A stretch of 64,000 nt of DNA. It comes from Desulfothermus sp964427155. GTDB lineage: Bacteria > Desulfobacterota > Desulfovibrionia > Desulfovibrionales > Desulfothermaceae. The notes beneath the pieces were generated by a model. That model saw only the letters and a program-made list of their open reading frames with translations. It had not been told where the DNA came from and ran no database searches. The stretch spans positions 1 to 64,000 of the forward strand of contig CAYRSC010000024.1 in the NCBI GenBank assembly GCA_964427155.1. The letters run 5' to 3'. Within the stretch, counting starts at the first letter, position 1. Every line of letters starts with the position of its first letter. Positions 8,910-17,476 of the stretch are shown here, piece after piece. The translations under genes were made by a program, and so were the position numbers.

Positions 8910-10646
8910 TTATCCTGGTCTTACAATGAGGAGCCATGCCTCTGATATGAGGATGGTGAGTATCATATATGGAAAGGCCACCTTCATAAATCCCATAAAG
9001 GTGGTGCGATACCCCTTGGATTCTGCGATCCCAATGGTAACCACATTTGCAGAGGCACCTATTATAGTCCCATTACCCCCAAAACAGGCCCCCAGCGCAA
9101 GGGCCCACCACAGGGTAATACCTGCACCTGGGATAACATTTGTGAGATACCCCACAATAGGTAACATGGTGGCGGTAAATGGGATATTATCAATAAATGC
9201 AGACATGATAGCAGATACCCACAGGATAAAAGTACATGCAGCCACAAAGTTTCCTCTGGAGAGCTTAAGTATCCAATCTGCTACAAGGTCCAAGAGGCCA
9301 GTAGAATCCACTGCCCCCACCAGCATAAATAGAAAGATAAAAAACATAAGGGTGGGCCATTCAATATCCTTTTCAATGAGCTCCACCAGGTCTATCTTCC
9401 CCTGGATAAGGGCAATGGTAACCAGCAGGGCCGCACCAAATAGGGCCGCCACTGAGACTTCCATATGCCAGATATGTTCTGTTAAAAAGAGAAATATCAC
9501 AAAGATCAATATCCCACCTCCATATGCCAGGAGGGAAGAATCTGTTATCCTGTATTTCTTCTTGAGTTCCTCAATATATTCCTCCACATTCTCCACCTTC
9601 GCCTTTGCATATTCCCTCCCCCAAACCACCTTTGAATATACCACCAGGGCCACCATACATACAAAACAGATGGGCGCCAGGTCCTTTACGAATTTGGCAA
9701 AACTGAGCCCTGCATAGGAACCTATAAGGATATTTGGGGGGTCTCCAATCAGGGTGGCAGTACCTCCTATATTTGATGCCATCACAAGGGGAATAAGGAG
9801 ATAGAGGGGATTGATAGAGAGGGCCACACATATCTCTATGGCAACTCCAGTGAGCAACAACATGGTGGTAACGTTGTCCAGAAAGGAAGAAGTAAATGCA
9901 GTAAAAAACATAAGCAGGATAGAGAGGAGAAAGAAATTGCCCTTTGCAAGGCTATAGGATTTATAGGCACACCATTGAAAGACCCCTGTATGTTTTAACA
10001 CCCCAATTATTATCATCATACCCATAAGGAGAAAGATCACATTCATGTCAATGGAGGCAATAGCGGCCTCATAACTCAATATGTGATATTGGGGATTAAA
10101 GGTCCCTAGGGTGTAGGATACCATCAACATGAGAGTGGCCCCCAACATGGCCGCCATGGTCCTGTGGAGAAGCTCAAAGCCTATCACAATGTACACCAGT
10201 ATAAATATCACTGTGGAGATCCAGAAGGCAGGACCAAGTATCCGTTTTAATACCACATCCTCACTAAAAAAGATGTTGTTTCCCTTTCGGGCCAAAGAAG
10301 CAGGAGATATCTTCACTTCCTCGGTCTTATAGCTCGCCTTGAATATCTCCAGGGTGATAACGGAATGGAGATACTCTCCTGGAGTTATGTAAAAACGGGA
10401 AAGAAACTTCCCATTTTCAGCGGTCTCTAACTCATCTACCTTCTTTTTGTCCAAATATACCTTTACCTCTGCCTCTCCCACGGGCTCTCCATGAGTATTT
10501 TTGATAATCCCCGCCAGGTTTACATATATGGCATCCTTGGTGGGTGGCTTTGGATGTTTTGCCACAGCACTTGCACCTGCCACTCCTGAAAGAGACACCA
10601 AAATAGCCATAACCAGTGTTACCAGGATTGAGAGCCCTCTCTTCAT
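8910..10646 (-). CDS. ArsB/NhaD/SLC13-type ion permease with extracytoplasmic N-terminal domain
   Basis: After a cleavable-looking signal (residues 1-26, ending near GASA) there is a soluble, beta-rich domain of about 95 residues (VNLAGIIKNTHGEPVGEAEV... and GEYLHSVITL) that resembles carboxypeptidase-regulatory/CNA-B-like sandwiches. The remaining 440 residues form at least ten membrane helices of the ion-transporter superfamily, with NVTTMLLLTG, IGGTATLIGDPPNI near residue 300 and GASANVVTIG near the end, all typical of the ArsB/NhaD/P-protein branch. Transport of Na+/H+ or an oxyanion is likely; the substrate is not readable. I chose the second of two adjacent ATGs because GGAGG lies five bases before it. 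A GTG five codons further upstream overlaps that ribosome site. Confidence 0.8.
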   Translation of the reverse strand: MKRGLSILVTLVMAILVSLSGVAGASAVAKHPKPPTKDAIYVNLAGIIKNTHGEPVGEAEVKVYLDKKKVDELETAENGKFLSRFYITPGEYLHSVITLEIFKASYKTEEVKISPASLARKGNNIFFSEDVVLKRILGPAFWISTVIFILVYIVIGFELLHRTMAAMLGATLMLMVSYTLGTFNPQYHILSYEAAIASIDMNVIFLLMGMMIIIGVLKHTGVFQWCAYKSYSLAKGNFFLLSILLMFFTAFTSSFLDNVTTMLLLTGVAIEICVALSINPLYLLIPLVMASNIGGTATLIGDPPNILIGSYAGLSFAKFVKDLAPICFVCMVALVVYSKVVWGREYAKAKVENVEEYIEELKKKYRITDSSLLAYGGGILIFVIFLFLTEHIWHMEVSVAALFGAALLVTIALIQGKIDLVELIEKDIEWPTLMFFIFLFMLVGAVDSTGLLDLVADWILKLSRGNFVAACTFILWVSAIMSAFIDNIPFTATMLPIVGYLTNVIPGAGITLWWALALGACFGGNGTIIGASANVVTIGIAESKGYRTTFMGFMKVAFPYMILTILISEAWLLIVRPG

Positions 10647-10744
10647 CATTACCTCCCGCACTCAATTTTTCGTTGAAAACCTGAGCTGAATACCCTATAT
10701 ATAAATTTTAGCCCATAACTCCAAATAATAGATGGATTTATAAT

Positions 10745-11173
10745 ATGACATTTCATTTTACTATTATACCTCTATGGATTGAAAATACTGTAATGCTTTC
10801 CTGTATCTTTATCCTCTCAGGAGGTATTATATATGGCATAAAAAAACACAACTCAAAAATTATTTTTATATGTATTGCCTGGTTTCTTTTATCTATTTAT
10901 TTCTTTAATAGTCACTTTTGGGGATTTAGTTCCATCTCCATTTCTTCAGAAGGTGTCAAACTAAACTATGGTATCCTCTCTATTGAAAAAAATAAAATCC
11001 TCTCCCCACCCATCTCTTGCTCTATAACCCATAAAGTAAGCAAAATACCTTTTAGGGAGACCTATTATCTTGTAATAAACAATTATCACAGCATGGGACT
11101 CACATCCAAGAAACTGGATTCCTTAAAAAAAATATGCAACATTCTAAATTCTTATGAATCAAGTCTACAATAA
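10745..11173 (+). CDS. Hypothetical AT-rich small membrane protein
   Basis: I do not recognise this 142-residue product. It has two hydrophobic segments (about residues 12-35 and 38-55) followed by a soluble, beta-strand-rich part with SISISSEGVKLNYGI and YYLVINN, which is the layout of small membrane proteins with a PH-like domain. It is the only plus-strand gene in a 16-kb minus-strand block, is much richer in A and T than its neighbours, has no clear ribosome site, and its last 22 bases overlap the 3' end of the PAS kinase gene. It could be a recently acquired gene or, less likely, a chance open frame; hydrophobic patterning supports a real protein. Confidence 0.5.
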   Translation: MTFHFTIIPLWIENTVMLSCIFILSGGIIYGIKKHNSKIIFICIAWFLLSIYFFNSHFWGFSSISISSEGVKLNYGILSIEKNKILSPPISCSITHKVSKIPFRETYYLVINNYHSMGLTSKKLDSLKKICNILNSYESSLQ

Positions 11174-12216
11174 GATGATGCCCTATCTATATCTATTATC
11201 TTCACACCCCGCACATATTCTTTGGTGGAATAGGTGGTGATGTGTTCCAGTTTATGGGTTATATCTGTAATTCTCCTTACCTGGGCCTTGAGTTCCTTAC
11301 AATTTGGGTCATGGGGATATTGAGATACTAGTTCATCCACAATAAACATTATATTCTGCAATGGCTGGTTCATCTCGTGACAGGTGGCACCTGCCATCTC
11401 CAGGACGCCCTGCAACTTCTCCCTGAGCATCCTCTCCTCTGCCGCCTTTTTCATATCTGAAATGTCTCTTGAAACCGCAATGAGACACTTTTTCCCATCA
11501 TATTCTATTACATGGGCAGACCAGAGCATGTCCAGAATCTTTCCAGATTTTATCCTGAACCTCACCTCTGCATTACATATCTTCCCACACTTTCTCAAAA
11601 TATCATGGAGCTCATCCCTCTCATGGGGGTCAACCCATATCCCTAATTCCACAGAACTCTTTCCAATGACCTCCTCTTCCCTATAACCTGTGGCTTCTAA
11701 AAATGCGTGGTTCACCTCCAGATATATCCCATCATCCAACGTAGTTATCACCACCCAGTCCGGGGAGGCATGAAATGCCTTCTGGAACTTCTCCTCTGAC
11801 TTTTTGAGTTGTTCTTTTACCAGCTCCTCTTCGGTGTTATCCAGGAAAAAGCCCAAAATGGCATCCTTGCCCTCAAATATAACAGGACACACACTCTCCA
11901 GGATATACCTTATTTCTCCAGACCTGCTCACGATCATATCTATAAAGGGACGCTCTCTCCTCCCCTTTAACATGGCAATGGCCTTCTCTCTCACCTCTTG
12001 CCGATGATGGGGATGGATGAGCTCTCCTGGCCTCAGGCCCTTTAGCTCCTCAAAGGAATATCCCGTAATCCTTGAAAATTCTGGATTTACATATTTAAAT
12101 CTTCTCTTGCGTATAATATATACACCTATGGGAGAAAACTTAAATAGGCGGGATACCAGCTGGGTGTTAAGCTGAGGCATGTTCTCCAATTTAGAGATAT
12201 CTCCCTGCACCGACAT
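11152..12216 (-). CDS. PAS-domain signalling protein with HisKA-like helix but no ATPase domain
   Basis: The 354-residue soluble protein has two PAS domains (about residues 20-135 and 140-255; motifs YVNPEFSRITGYS and EVNHAFLEATGYR, with PAC ends LDNTEEE and VSRDISD). A dimerisation/phospho-acceptor helix follows, with CHEMNQPLQN near residue 279. In ordinary sensor kinases an N/G1/F/G2-box ATPase domain of 120 or more residues follows; here only about 65 residues remain, ending in a short KIIDIDRASSY tail. It may therefore be a phospho-acceptor partner, a scaffold or a kinase-like protein that needs another ATPase. No response regulator is adjacent. The end may be natural, since the tail looks ordered rather than cut. 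Confidence 0.75.
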   Translation of the reverse strand: MSVQGDISKLENMPQLNTQLVSRLFKFSPIGVYIIRKRRFKYVNPEFSRITGYSFEELKGLRPGELIHPHHRQEVREKAIAMLKGRRERPFIDMIVSRSGEIRYILESVCPVIFEGKDAILGFFLDNTEEELVKEQLKKSEEKFQKAFHASPDWVVITTLDDGIYLEVNHAFLEATGYREEEVIGKSSVELGIWVDPHERDELHDILRKCGKICNAEVRFRIKSGKILDMLWSAHVIEYDGKKCLIAVSRDISDMKKAAEERMLREKLQGVLEMAGATCHEMNQPLQNIMFIVDELVSQYPHDPNCKELKAQVRRITDITHKLEHITTYSTKEYVRGVKIIDIDRASSYCRLDS

Positions 12217-12260
12217 CTATTTCCTTCTCCCCCTAAAAATATCTCCCTAACATAGGGCAA

Positions 12261-12296
12261 AAGAAAAGCCCTCGGGAGGAGTGACACAGACCTCCC
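12261..12296 (-). terminator. Possible terminator after apbE
   Basis: On the minus strand a GGGAGG/CCTCCC hairpin (12291-12296 with 12274-12279) is followed after five bases by CTTTTCTTTT. It lies between the apbE stop codon and the PAS gene. The stem is short and the T-tract is not directly attached, so the call is weak. The rest of the 114-base gap holds nothing else I can name. Confidence 0.3.
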
Positions 12297-12330
12297 TCTC
12301 TCCTCCCTCACCGCTCCTCCACCAATGGAG

Positions 12331-13353
12331 CTAACCCACAAACTGTCTCCATCTGGAGGAGGTAAATATCCTATCGCCGTGAGTAATTATGGCCACAGGT
12401 ATGTTAGAGGCGTTGGCAAGACCAATGGCATCCTCTGGCTCATAGAGATAGAGCCCTGTGGCAAGGGCATCTGCCATTACTCCTCTGGGGGCTATTACAC
12501 TACAACTGGTGATCCTCTGAGGAGAGGACCCATTTTTTATGTTTATAATATGAAAATGCCTCCTGGACGGATCAAAGTAGTTTATATAACTACCAGAGGT
12601 GGCTATTGCCAGGTCCTTTATCTTCACCCTCTGGACATAACGCCTGGCCCCTGTAGGGTCCTGGACCCCTATCCTCCACAAACTTCCTCCCTTATCTCCC
12701 ACTGCCCTTATATCGCCACCAGCATTTATAAGTGCGTACCTTATCCCACGCTCCCTCAAGACAGAGGCGGCACGGTCTATTATATATCCCTTTGCAATGC
12801 CATCCAAGGTGATTGCAGCACCAGAGGTCAAAGTAATCTTCCCCTTTCCAATGGAGAGGTTGTGCCATCCCACATAGGGCAGTATCTCCTGAATCTCCTT
12901 ATAAGAGGGAAAATGGTGATCTATCTCATATCTCCCCTTGGTGAGCTCTAAAAGGGGAAGTACAGTAATATCAAAACGCCCCCCTGTAAAATCGTACACA
13001 TCTCTGGATATGGAAAGTACTTCCTCAAGCTCTGGAGGCACATCCAACAGACGTTTTGTCTCATTGAGAGAGCCAACCAGGGCGTTTTTGTCAAACCTAT
13101 CAAAGATCCTTATAAGGCGCTTTATCTCAGCAAATGCCGCATAACAGGCCTCAAGGGCCCTATCCCTGGAGGTATCATATATAGTCATACTCACATATGT
13201 ACTCATAAGGGGCAGCGTCCGAACCACCTTCTTTAAAGAAGAGACCTGGGCCCTCACCGGGGAGATAAATAACGGGGCCGTCAAAGAGGCCGCTGCCATC
13301 ACTCCTAAAAACTTGAGACATTCCCTCCTGTGAATCTTTTTTTCTTTACTCAT
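12331..13353 (-). CDS. apbE: FAD:protein FMN transferase
   Basis: ApbE attaches FMN covalently to a Thr/Ser of target flavoproteins such as the NqrB/NqrC and RnfD/RnfG subunits, on the outer face of the membrane. The 340-residue product begins with a twin-arginine signal (HRRECLKFLG, residues 8-17, then a hydrophobic stretch and a cut near VRA-Q). The family core is present: GRFDITV, ITLDGIAKGYIID (FAD/metal-binding region), INAGGDIRA and ADALATGLY. No Nqr or Rnf genes are in the window, so the target is elsewhere. A promoter-like element and palindrome sit just upstream, and the gene stands alone. Confidence 0.93.
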   Translation of the reverse strand: MSKEKKIHRRECLKFLGVMAAASLTAPLFISPVRAQVSSLKKVVRTLPLMSTYVSMTIYDTSRDRALEACYAAFAEIKRLIRIFDRFDKNALVGSLNETKRLLDVPPELEEVLSISRDVYDFTGGRFDITVLPLLELTKGRYEIDHHFPSYKEIQEILPYVGWHNLSIGKGKITLTSGAAITLDGIAKGYIIDRAASVLRERGIRYALINAGGDIRAVGDKGGSLWRIGVQDPTGARRYVQRVKIKDLAIATSGSYINYFDPSRRHFHIINIKNGSSPQRITSCSVIAPRGVMADALATGLYLYEPEDAIGLANASNIPVAIITHGDRIFTSSRWRQFVG

Positions 13354-13404
13354 CTTTCTATCCTTCTAAATTTTAAAGATGACCCTCAAAAAGACTTTGT
13401 GCTT

Positions 13405-13441
13405 TTGTGCACAAGTTATTGCTATCTCTTTTTGATGTCAA
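13405..13441 (-). promoter_or_regulatory. apbE promoter with overlapping palindrome
   Basis: On the minus strand TTGACA (13441-13436) is followed after exactly 17 bases by TAACTT (13418-13413), a perfect -35 and a weak -10. A perfect palindrome TTGTGCACAA (13405-13414) overlaps the end of the -10 and would fit an operator controlling this weak promoter. The apbE start codon is about 50 bases downstream. Confidence 0.5.
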
Positions 13442-13469
13442 GGGAGAAGCTCCAATGACCCGCAGTATT

Positions 13470-14225
13470 TTAAAGGAAAATACAAAAATCTCTCTCACAC
13501 ACCACCTGTGCAAGGTTATTATAGGTCCTTTCAAAGAATCTTATCCTCTCCCTTTCATATATAACCACTGAGGAGGTTCGGGTACCATAATCCCTTCCCT
13601 CTATAAAAATAGGGGAGAGAAATTTCTCCAATACATGCCCCACCCCTGTATCTGGAAGCATATAAATGGGGAAGGAGGTGGAATCTCTCAGGATAGCAAA
13701 TAGATCTTCCACCTCCCAGCCTTCACCTCCCACCGTCTCAAGAAAAAGCTCCCTTAGACGTATGCACTTGGGCCACTGTGCAAAGAGATGGCCATTGCTA
13801 AGTACATAAATACCCCTCTCCAACCTTATTAATTCATTATAGTAATTGGAGAAATAATAGAGCCTTCCTCCATTGCCAAAAACCATATTAAAAGGATTAA
13901 ATGCCTCTCCCTGCCCCTTCAAAAAGAGAAAAAACTCCTCAGCAGACATCTCCTCTGTCAAAAACACCTTCACCAGTTCTCCCCTGCTCCTCTTATCCTG
14001 GCTCCTGGAGGGGTCCCTTACATTGGTCACCAGGCAAAATCTTCCTCTTGTTGTAAGTCCCATCCAGCTCCCCCCATGCACTTCATCCCGTCCACCTAGG
14101 ATATGAGGAAAGTCCTCCCAGAAATGGGCAGGGGAGGTGGGACGAGAAAAGAATTCATCCCTGTTGGAGAGCACCACAAGGGGATAATCTTCCACAGATG
14201 ATATAGCAAAGAGCGCAATGCACAT
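13470..14225 (-). CDS. NRDE-family (TANGO2-like) protein
   Basis: The 251-residue protein belongs to the NRDE/TANGO2 family, named for the Asn-Arg-Asp-Glu motif seen here at residues 21-24 (LSNRDEFF). Family members start with Met-Cys (MCIALFA here) and share the GGRDEVHGGSWMGL and RFCLVTNVRDP blocks, both present. The fold resembles N-terminal-nucleophile hydrolases; in eukaryotes TANGO2 has been linked to haem or lipid handling, but the bacterial role is not settled. I use the inner ATG because it gives the canonical MC start; the open frame extends 27 codons further into the end of the upstream reductase gene. The gene follows the reductase after 13 bases and may share its transcript. Confidence 0.8.
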   Translation of the reverse strand: MCIALFAISSVEDYPLVVLSNRDEFFSRPTSPAHFWEDFPHILGGRDEVHGGSWMGLTTRGRFCLVTNVRDPSRSQDKRSRGELVKVFLTEEMSAEEFFLFLKGQGEAFNPFNMVFGNGGRLYYFSNYYNELIRLERGIYVLSNGHLFAQWPKCIRLRELFLETVGGEGWEVEDLFAILRDSTSFPIYMLPDTGVGHVLEKFLSPIFIEGRDYGTRTSSVVIYERERIRFFERTYNNLAQVVCERDFCIFL

Positions 14226-14238
14226 ATTGCCTATTGCC

Positions 14239-16239
14239 CTATATTGAGATACCTGCCCTGAATCCCTGGTGTATGGCATCAATCGCCTGGGCCACACTGG
14301 CTGCATCTCCCACCACGGTATAAGGAATACCCAGTTCTTTTATTTCCTTCTCAAGTGCATTATTGGAGACAGAACCCACTGCAAGTATCACAGAATCCGC
14401 AGGCAGGAGTTTCTCCTCCCCCTTCATATCCACCAAAACACCCTCTTCAGTTATCCTAAGGGCCCTGGTTCGGGTATAGGTCTTTACTCCAAAGAGCCTC
14501 ATCTCTCTCATCATGGTCCATCGGGTGGACTTTCCTATGTCCCTTCCCAAAGAGTCTGTCATCTCTATCAAAACCACGTCCTTGGTCCCTCTTATACACA
14601 TCTGCCTAAGCTCCTCCACATCTTCCACCTCATTTATAAAAAGAAACCTCAACTCCTCCCCAGAGAGGGTGCCACGCTGGGCAATATCTATTGCTGTTTC
14701 AATCCCCACTGCACCACCTCCAATTATAACCACCCTTTTCCCTATATGGGCCCGTCCCTGAAGTACATCCCATGCCTGATGGACATGGGGAAGCTCAACC
14801 CCTTCAATGGGGGGTACAATGGGCCTTGCACCAGTGGCCAGAATAATATAATCTGGGGATTCTCGCCTTATATCCTCACCTGTGGCCTCTTTGCCGAGAC
14901 TCACCTGTATATCGCTCCCCAGGACAATATTTTCCAGATTCTCTGCAAGCACAAGAAATTCTTCCCTTCCCTTGGGAAGACCTGCAATATTTAACTGTCC
15001 CCCCAGCATCTCACTGTGCTCCCACAAAATCACCCTGTGCCCTTTTCTCAAGGCACCCAGGGCCGCCCATATCCCAGCAGGCCCCCCTCCTATCACCAGG
15101 ACCTTTCTGGGATGAGGAGAAGGGGTTTCATCAAATTCAGTCTCATGTCCCGCAAGGGGATTTGCAAGACACTCTATTGGCTTTAACTCAAACACGTGAT
15201 CAAAACACCCCTGACCACAACTCACACAGTGTATAATCTCTCCATCCCTCCCCTGTTTGGTCTTTCGGGGGAGATAGGGATCTGCAATAAGGGGCCTGGC
15301 AAGGGCCACCATATCACATACCCCATCTACTATCAGTTCCCTGGCAAGGTCCATATCGTGTATCCTGTGGCTGGCTATCACAGGGACATTGAGCACCTCC
15401 TTCATCCCCCTGGCCAGATAGGCAAATGCCCCCCTTGGCACAGAAGGGACCAGTTGAGGTATGCGGGCCTCATGCCATCCCACATTTACACAAAAGCCAT
15501 CTGCACCAGCCTTCTCCAGGGCACGGGCAAAGGTCCTCATATCTTCTCTACCTATTCCCCCTTCCATAAGGTCATTCCCATTTATCCTCACCAATACAGG
15601 AAACTCCTCTCCCACCTTCCTCTTCACCGCAGAAATCACCTCCAGCCCAAACCTCATCCTGTTTTCCAGCGAACCACCATACTTGTCCTCTCTCCTATTG
15701 GTGATGGGAGAGAGAAACTCACTTATGAGATAGCCAGTTCCAGCCAATATCTCCACAGCGTCAAACCCTGCCCTCTTGCACCGCTCAGCAGAAGATGCAA
15801 AGGCATCTACTATGGAGGCTATTTCCTCTTCAGTTAGCTCTCTCGGGGCCTCTCCTGTGAGCCTGGAAGGCACGGAAGAAGGGGCCACTGGGGCTTTTCC
15901 ATCCAAGAAAAAGGAATGATTATACCTGCCCGCATGATTTAACTGAATACAGGCGCGTGCCCCATGGGACTTTATGGTATTGGCAAGCTCTGAAAGCCCA
16001 GGAAGAAACTCATCCCTGTGTGCCCCTATATTTAAAGGGGTTCCTGCCATATCATCCACAGTGGCATAACCCACACAGATAAAACCCGCTCCACCTTTTG
16101 CACGCTCCCTATAAAAGGCGATTATCTTATCTCCCACATAAAAGTTCTCTGCCATATTGAGATGTATGGCAGGCATATATATCCTGTTCTTTATGCGAAT
16201 GCTTCCAATGATAATGGGCTCAAATAGAGGGTCTCTCAT
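14239..16239 (-). CDS. NADH:flavin oxidoreductase / 2,4-dienoyl-CoA reductase-like
   Basis: The 666-residue enzyme has the three-part layout of FadH, trimethylamine dehydrogenase and Bai-type reductases. Residues 1-330 form the FMN-binding old-yellow-enzyme barrel (FYRERAKGGAGF, ITNRREDKYGGSLENR). A 4Fe-4S site follows near residue 335-355 with the family's Cys-x2-Cys-x3-Cys-x11-Cys spacing (CVSCGQGC ... ECLANP). Residues 375-666 hold the FAD and NAD(P)H domains with GGGPAGIWAAL and GGGAVGIETA. It passes electrons from NAD(P)H through FAD and the cluster to FMN and then to an unsaturated substrate, probably an enoyl-CoA or another conjugated compound. A perfect GAGGAGG site precedes the start. 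The Fe-S protein gene 20 bases upstream probably belongs to the same unit. Confidence 0.9.
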   Translation of the reverse strand: MRDPLFEPIIIGSIRIKNRIYMPAIHLNMAENFYVGDKIIAFYRERAKGGAGFICVGYATVDDMAGTPLNIGAHRDEFLPGLSELANTIKSHGARACIQLNHAGRYNHSFFLDGKAPVAPSSVPSRLTGEAPRELTEEEIASIVDAFASSAERCKRAGFDAVEILAGTGYLISEFLSPITNRREDKYGGSLENRMRFGLEVISAVKRKVGEEFPVLVRINGNDLMEGGIGREDMRTFARALEKAGADGFCVNVGWHEARIPQLVPSVPRGAFAYLARGMKEVLNVPVIASHRIHDMDLARELIVDGVCDMVALARPLIADPYLPRKTKQGRDGEIIHCVSCGQGCFDHVFELKPIECLANPLAGHETEFDETPSPHPRKVLVIGGGPAGIWAALGALRKGHRVILWEHSEMLGGQLNIAGLPKGREEFLVLAENLENIVLGSDIQVSLGKEATGEDIRRESPDYIILATGARPIVPPIEGVELPHVHQAWDVLQGRAHIGKRVVIIGGGAVGIETAIDIAQRGTLSGEELRFLFINEVEDVEELRQMCIRGTKDVVLIEMTDSLGRDIGKSTRWTMMREMRLFGVKTYTRTRALRITEEGVLVDMKGEEKLLPADSVILAVGSVSNNALEKEIKELGIPYTVVGDAASVAQAIDAIHQGFRAGISI

Positions 16240-16258
16240 AAAAACCTCCTCTTAAGTT

Positions 16259-17338
16259 TTATAAGTACCTCTTGATCTCCACACCAACCTCCTCTGCCCT
16301 TTTCTTTATCCACTCCATCTCGTCCACAGGGGGAGTATCCCATTTGTCCTCTTTTATCTTTAAGGAAATGGCGTCCTCTGGACATGTGAGTACACAAAGG
16401 CCACATCCTATGCATCTCTTCTCATCCACTGTAAATGAGCCATCCACCTCCACAATGGCCCTTACCTGACACCTCTCATCCCTACAGATCCCGCACCCAA
16501 TACACCTCTCCTGGTCTATCTCTGCCAGGTATCTGGAATTTATAGCATCAGTTATGCCCATTTCATTAATGGCACGAAGGACACCGCAACAACATCCACA
16601 ACAGTTGCAGATAAAATAGGTATCCTTTTGGGTATTAAAGGTGAGATGGACCAATGCGGCCTCCTCGGCCTTTTTAAGTACTTCATAGGCCTCCTCTCTG
16701 GAGATGGACCTTCCCCAATGATCAAATTGCTCCATAACACCAGGCACCTTTGAGACTGCAAGACATACCTCCTCAGGTTTAGAGCAGGGCTCTCCCACCA
16801 GCCTCTTTTCCTTTTTACAGATGCACTGGGCAAGGGCAAATGACTTTCCCTCCTTGAGTATCTCAGAGACCTTCTCATAGGGAAGGGCCTCCTGGATGGC
16901 ATTTACCTGTTGCTCCACTGGAAGCACCTGCATAAGACGGGGAGACTTTCCAAGGAGACGTTTTCCTATATATGGAAGATATTCCTCACACATCCTGGCC
17001 AGTTCCTCATCCATACGGTTTAATTGATACTCATAAATACCCACCATCCAGGGAATCATCCGAAAGAGCTTTACCCCTCCCAGGTCAATGCCCAATATTT
17101 CCCCCCTCTTCCACATCTCTGTGAGCTTCTTTTCCAGATACTCCTTATCCCTTCCTGTCCTCTTTGCTATATCTTCCACACTCTCAAATCGTAAGGTAAG
17201 CTCACAAAACAGCTCCGCCTCCTCTGGCGTGAATATCTTCTTCAATATCCTTATCTCCAGGCCATCTGGGGTAGAGGGAAATCCCTGGGGAAGGGAATCC
17301 AGTACCTTTGCCAGCCTCTTATAGACATCATCACTCAT
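16259..17338 (-). CDS. 4Fe-4S ferredoxin-type protein with extra Cys cluster
   Basis: The 359-residue soluble protein has a helical N-terminal part with a winged-helix-like segment (FESVEDIAKRTGRDKEYLEK, residues 51-70), a middle region with several cysteines (QCICKKEKR and PCSKPEEVCL), a dense CNCCGCCCG patch near residue 245, and two C-terminal ferredoxin motifs (RCIGCGICRDERC near 277 and RCIGCGLCVLTCPE near 307). The first ferredoxin motif has four residues before its last Cys, compared with the standard three of the second. It is probably an electron carrier or regulatory Fe-S protein serving the reductase downstream. The Cys patch may bind a further cluster. I know this as a family of uncharacterised '4Fe-4S binding proteins' only. 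Confidence 0.8.
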   Translation of the reverse strand: MSDDVYKRLAKVLDSLPQGFPSTPDGLEIRILKKIFTPEEAELFCELTLRFESVEDIAKRTGRDKEYLEKKLTEMWKRGEILGIDLGGVKLFRMIPWMVGIYEYQLNRMDEELARMCEEYLPYIGKRLLGKSPRLMQVLPVEQQVNAIQEALPYEKVSEILKEGKSFALAQCICKKEKRLVGEPCSKPEEVCLAVSKVPGVMEQFDHWGRSISREEAYEVLKKAEEAALVHLTFNTQKDTYFICNCCGCCCGVLRAINEMGITDAINSRYLAEIDQERCIGCGICRDERCQVRAIVEVDGSFTVDEKRCIGCGLCVLTCPEDAISLKIKEDKWDTPPVDEMEWIKKRAEEVGVEIKRYL

Positions 17339-17476
17339 ATCTTACTCTCCTTGCTCTATAGGGTTATACATATATCATGGTCCTCTTAACGCCCTATCCA
17401 AATGACACAGTCTCCATCCTCAGGTGAGGCAATTGGGTGGCCAGAATTTTTAGGGTAGTGCATATGCCCATGAGAC

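Noticed and set aside
12325..12951. 208-codon plus-strand frame opposite apbE
   Set aside because: It is antisense to well-conserved ApbE motifs and has Gly/Tyr/Pro-rich nonsense composition.
15196..15837. 213-codon plus-strand frame opposite the FadH-like gene
   Set aside because: It is antisense to the conserved FMN barrel and lacks a start context.
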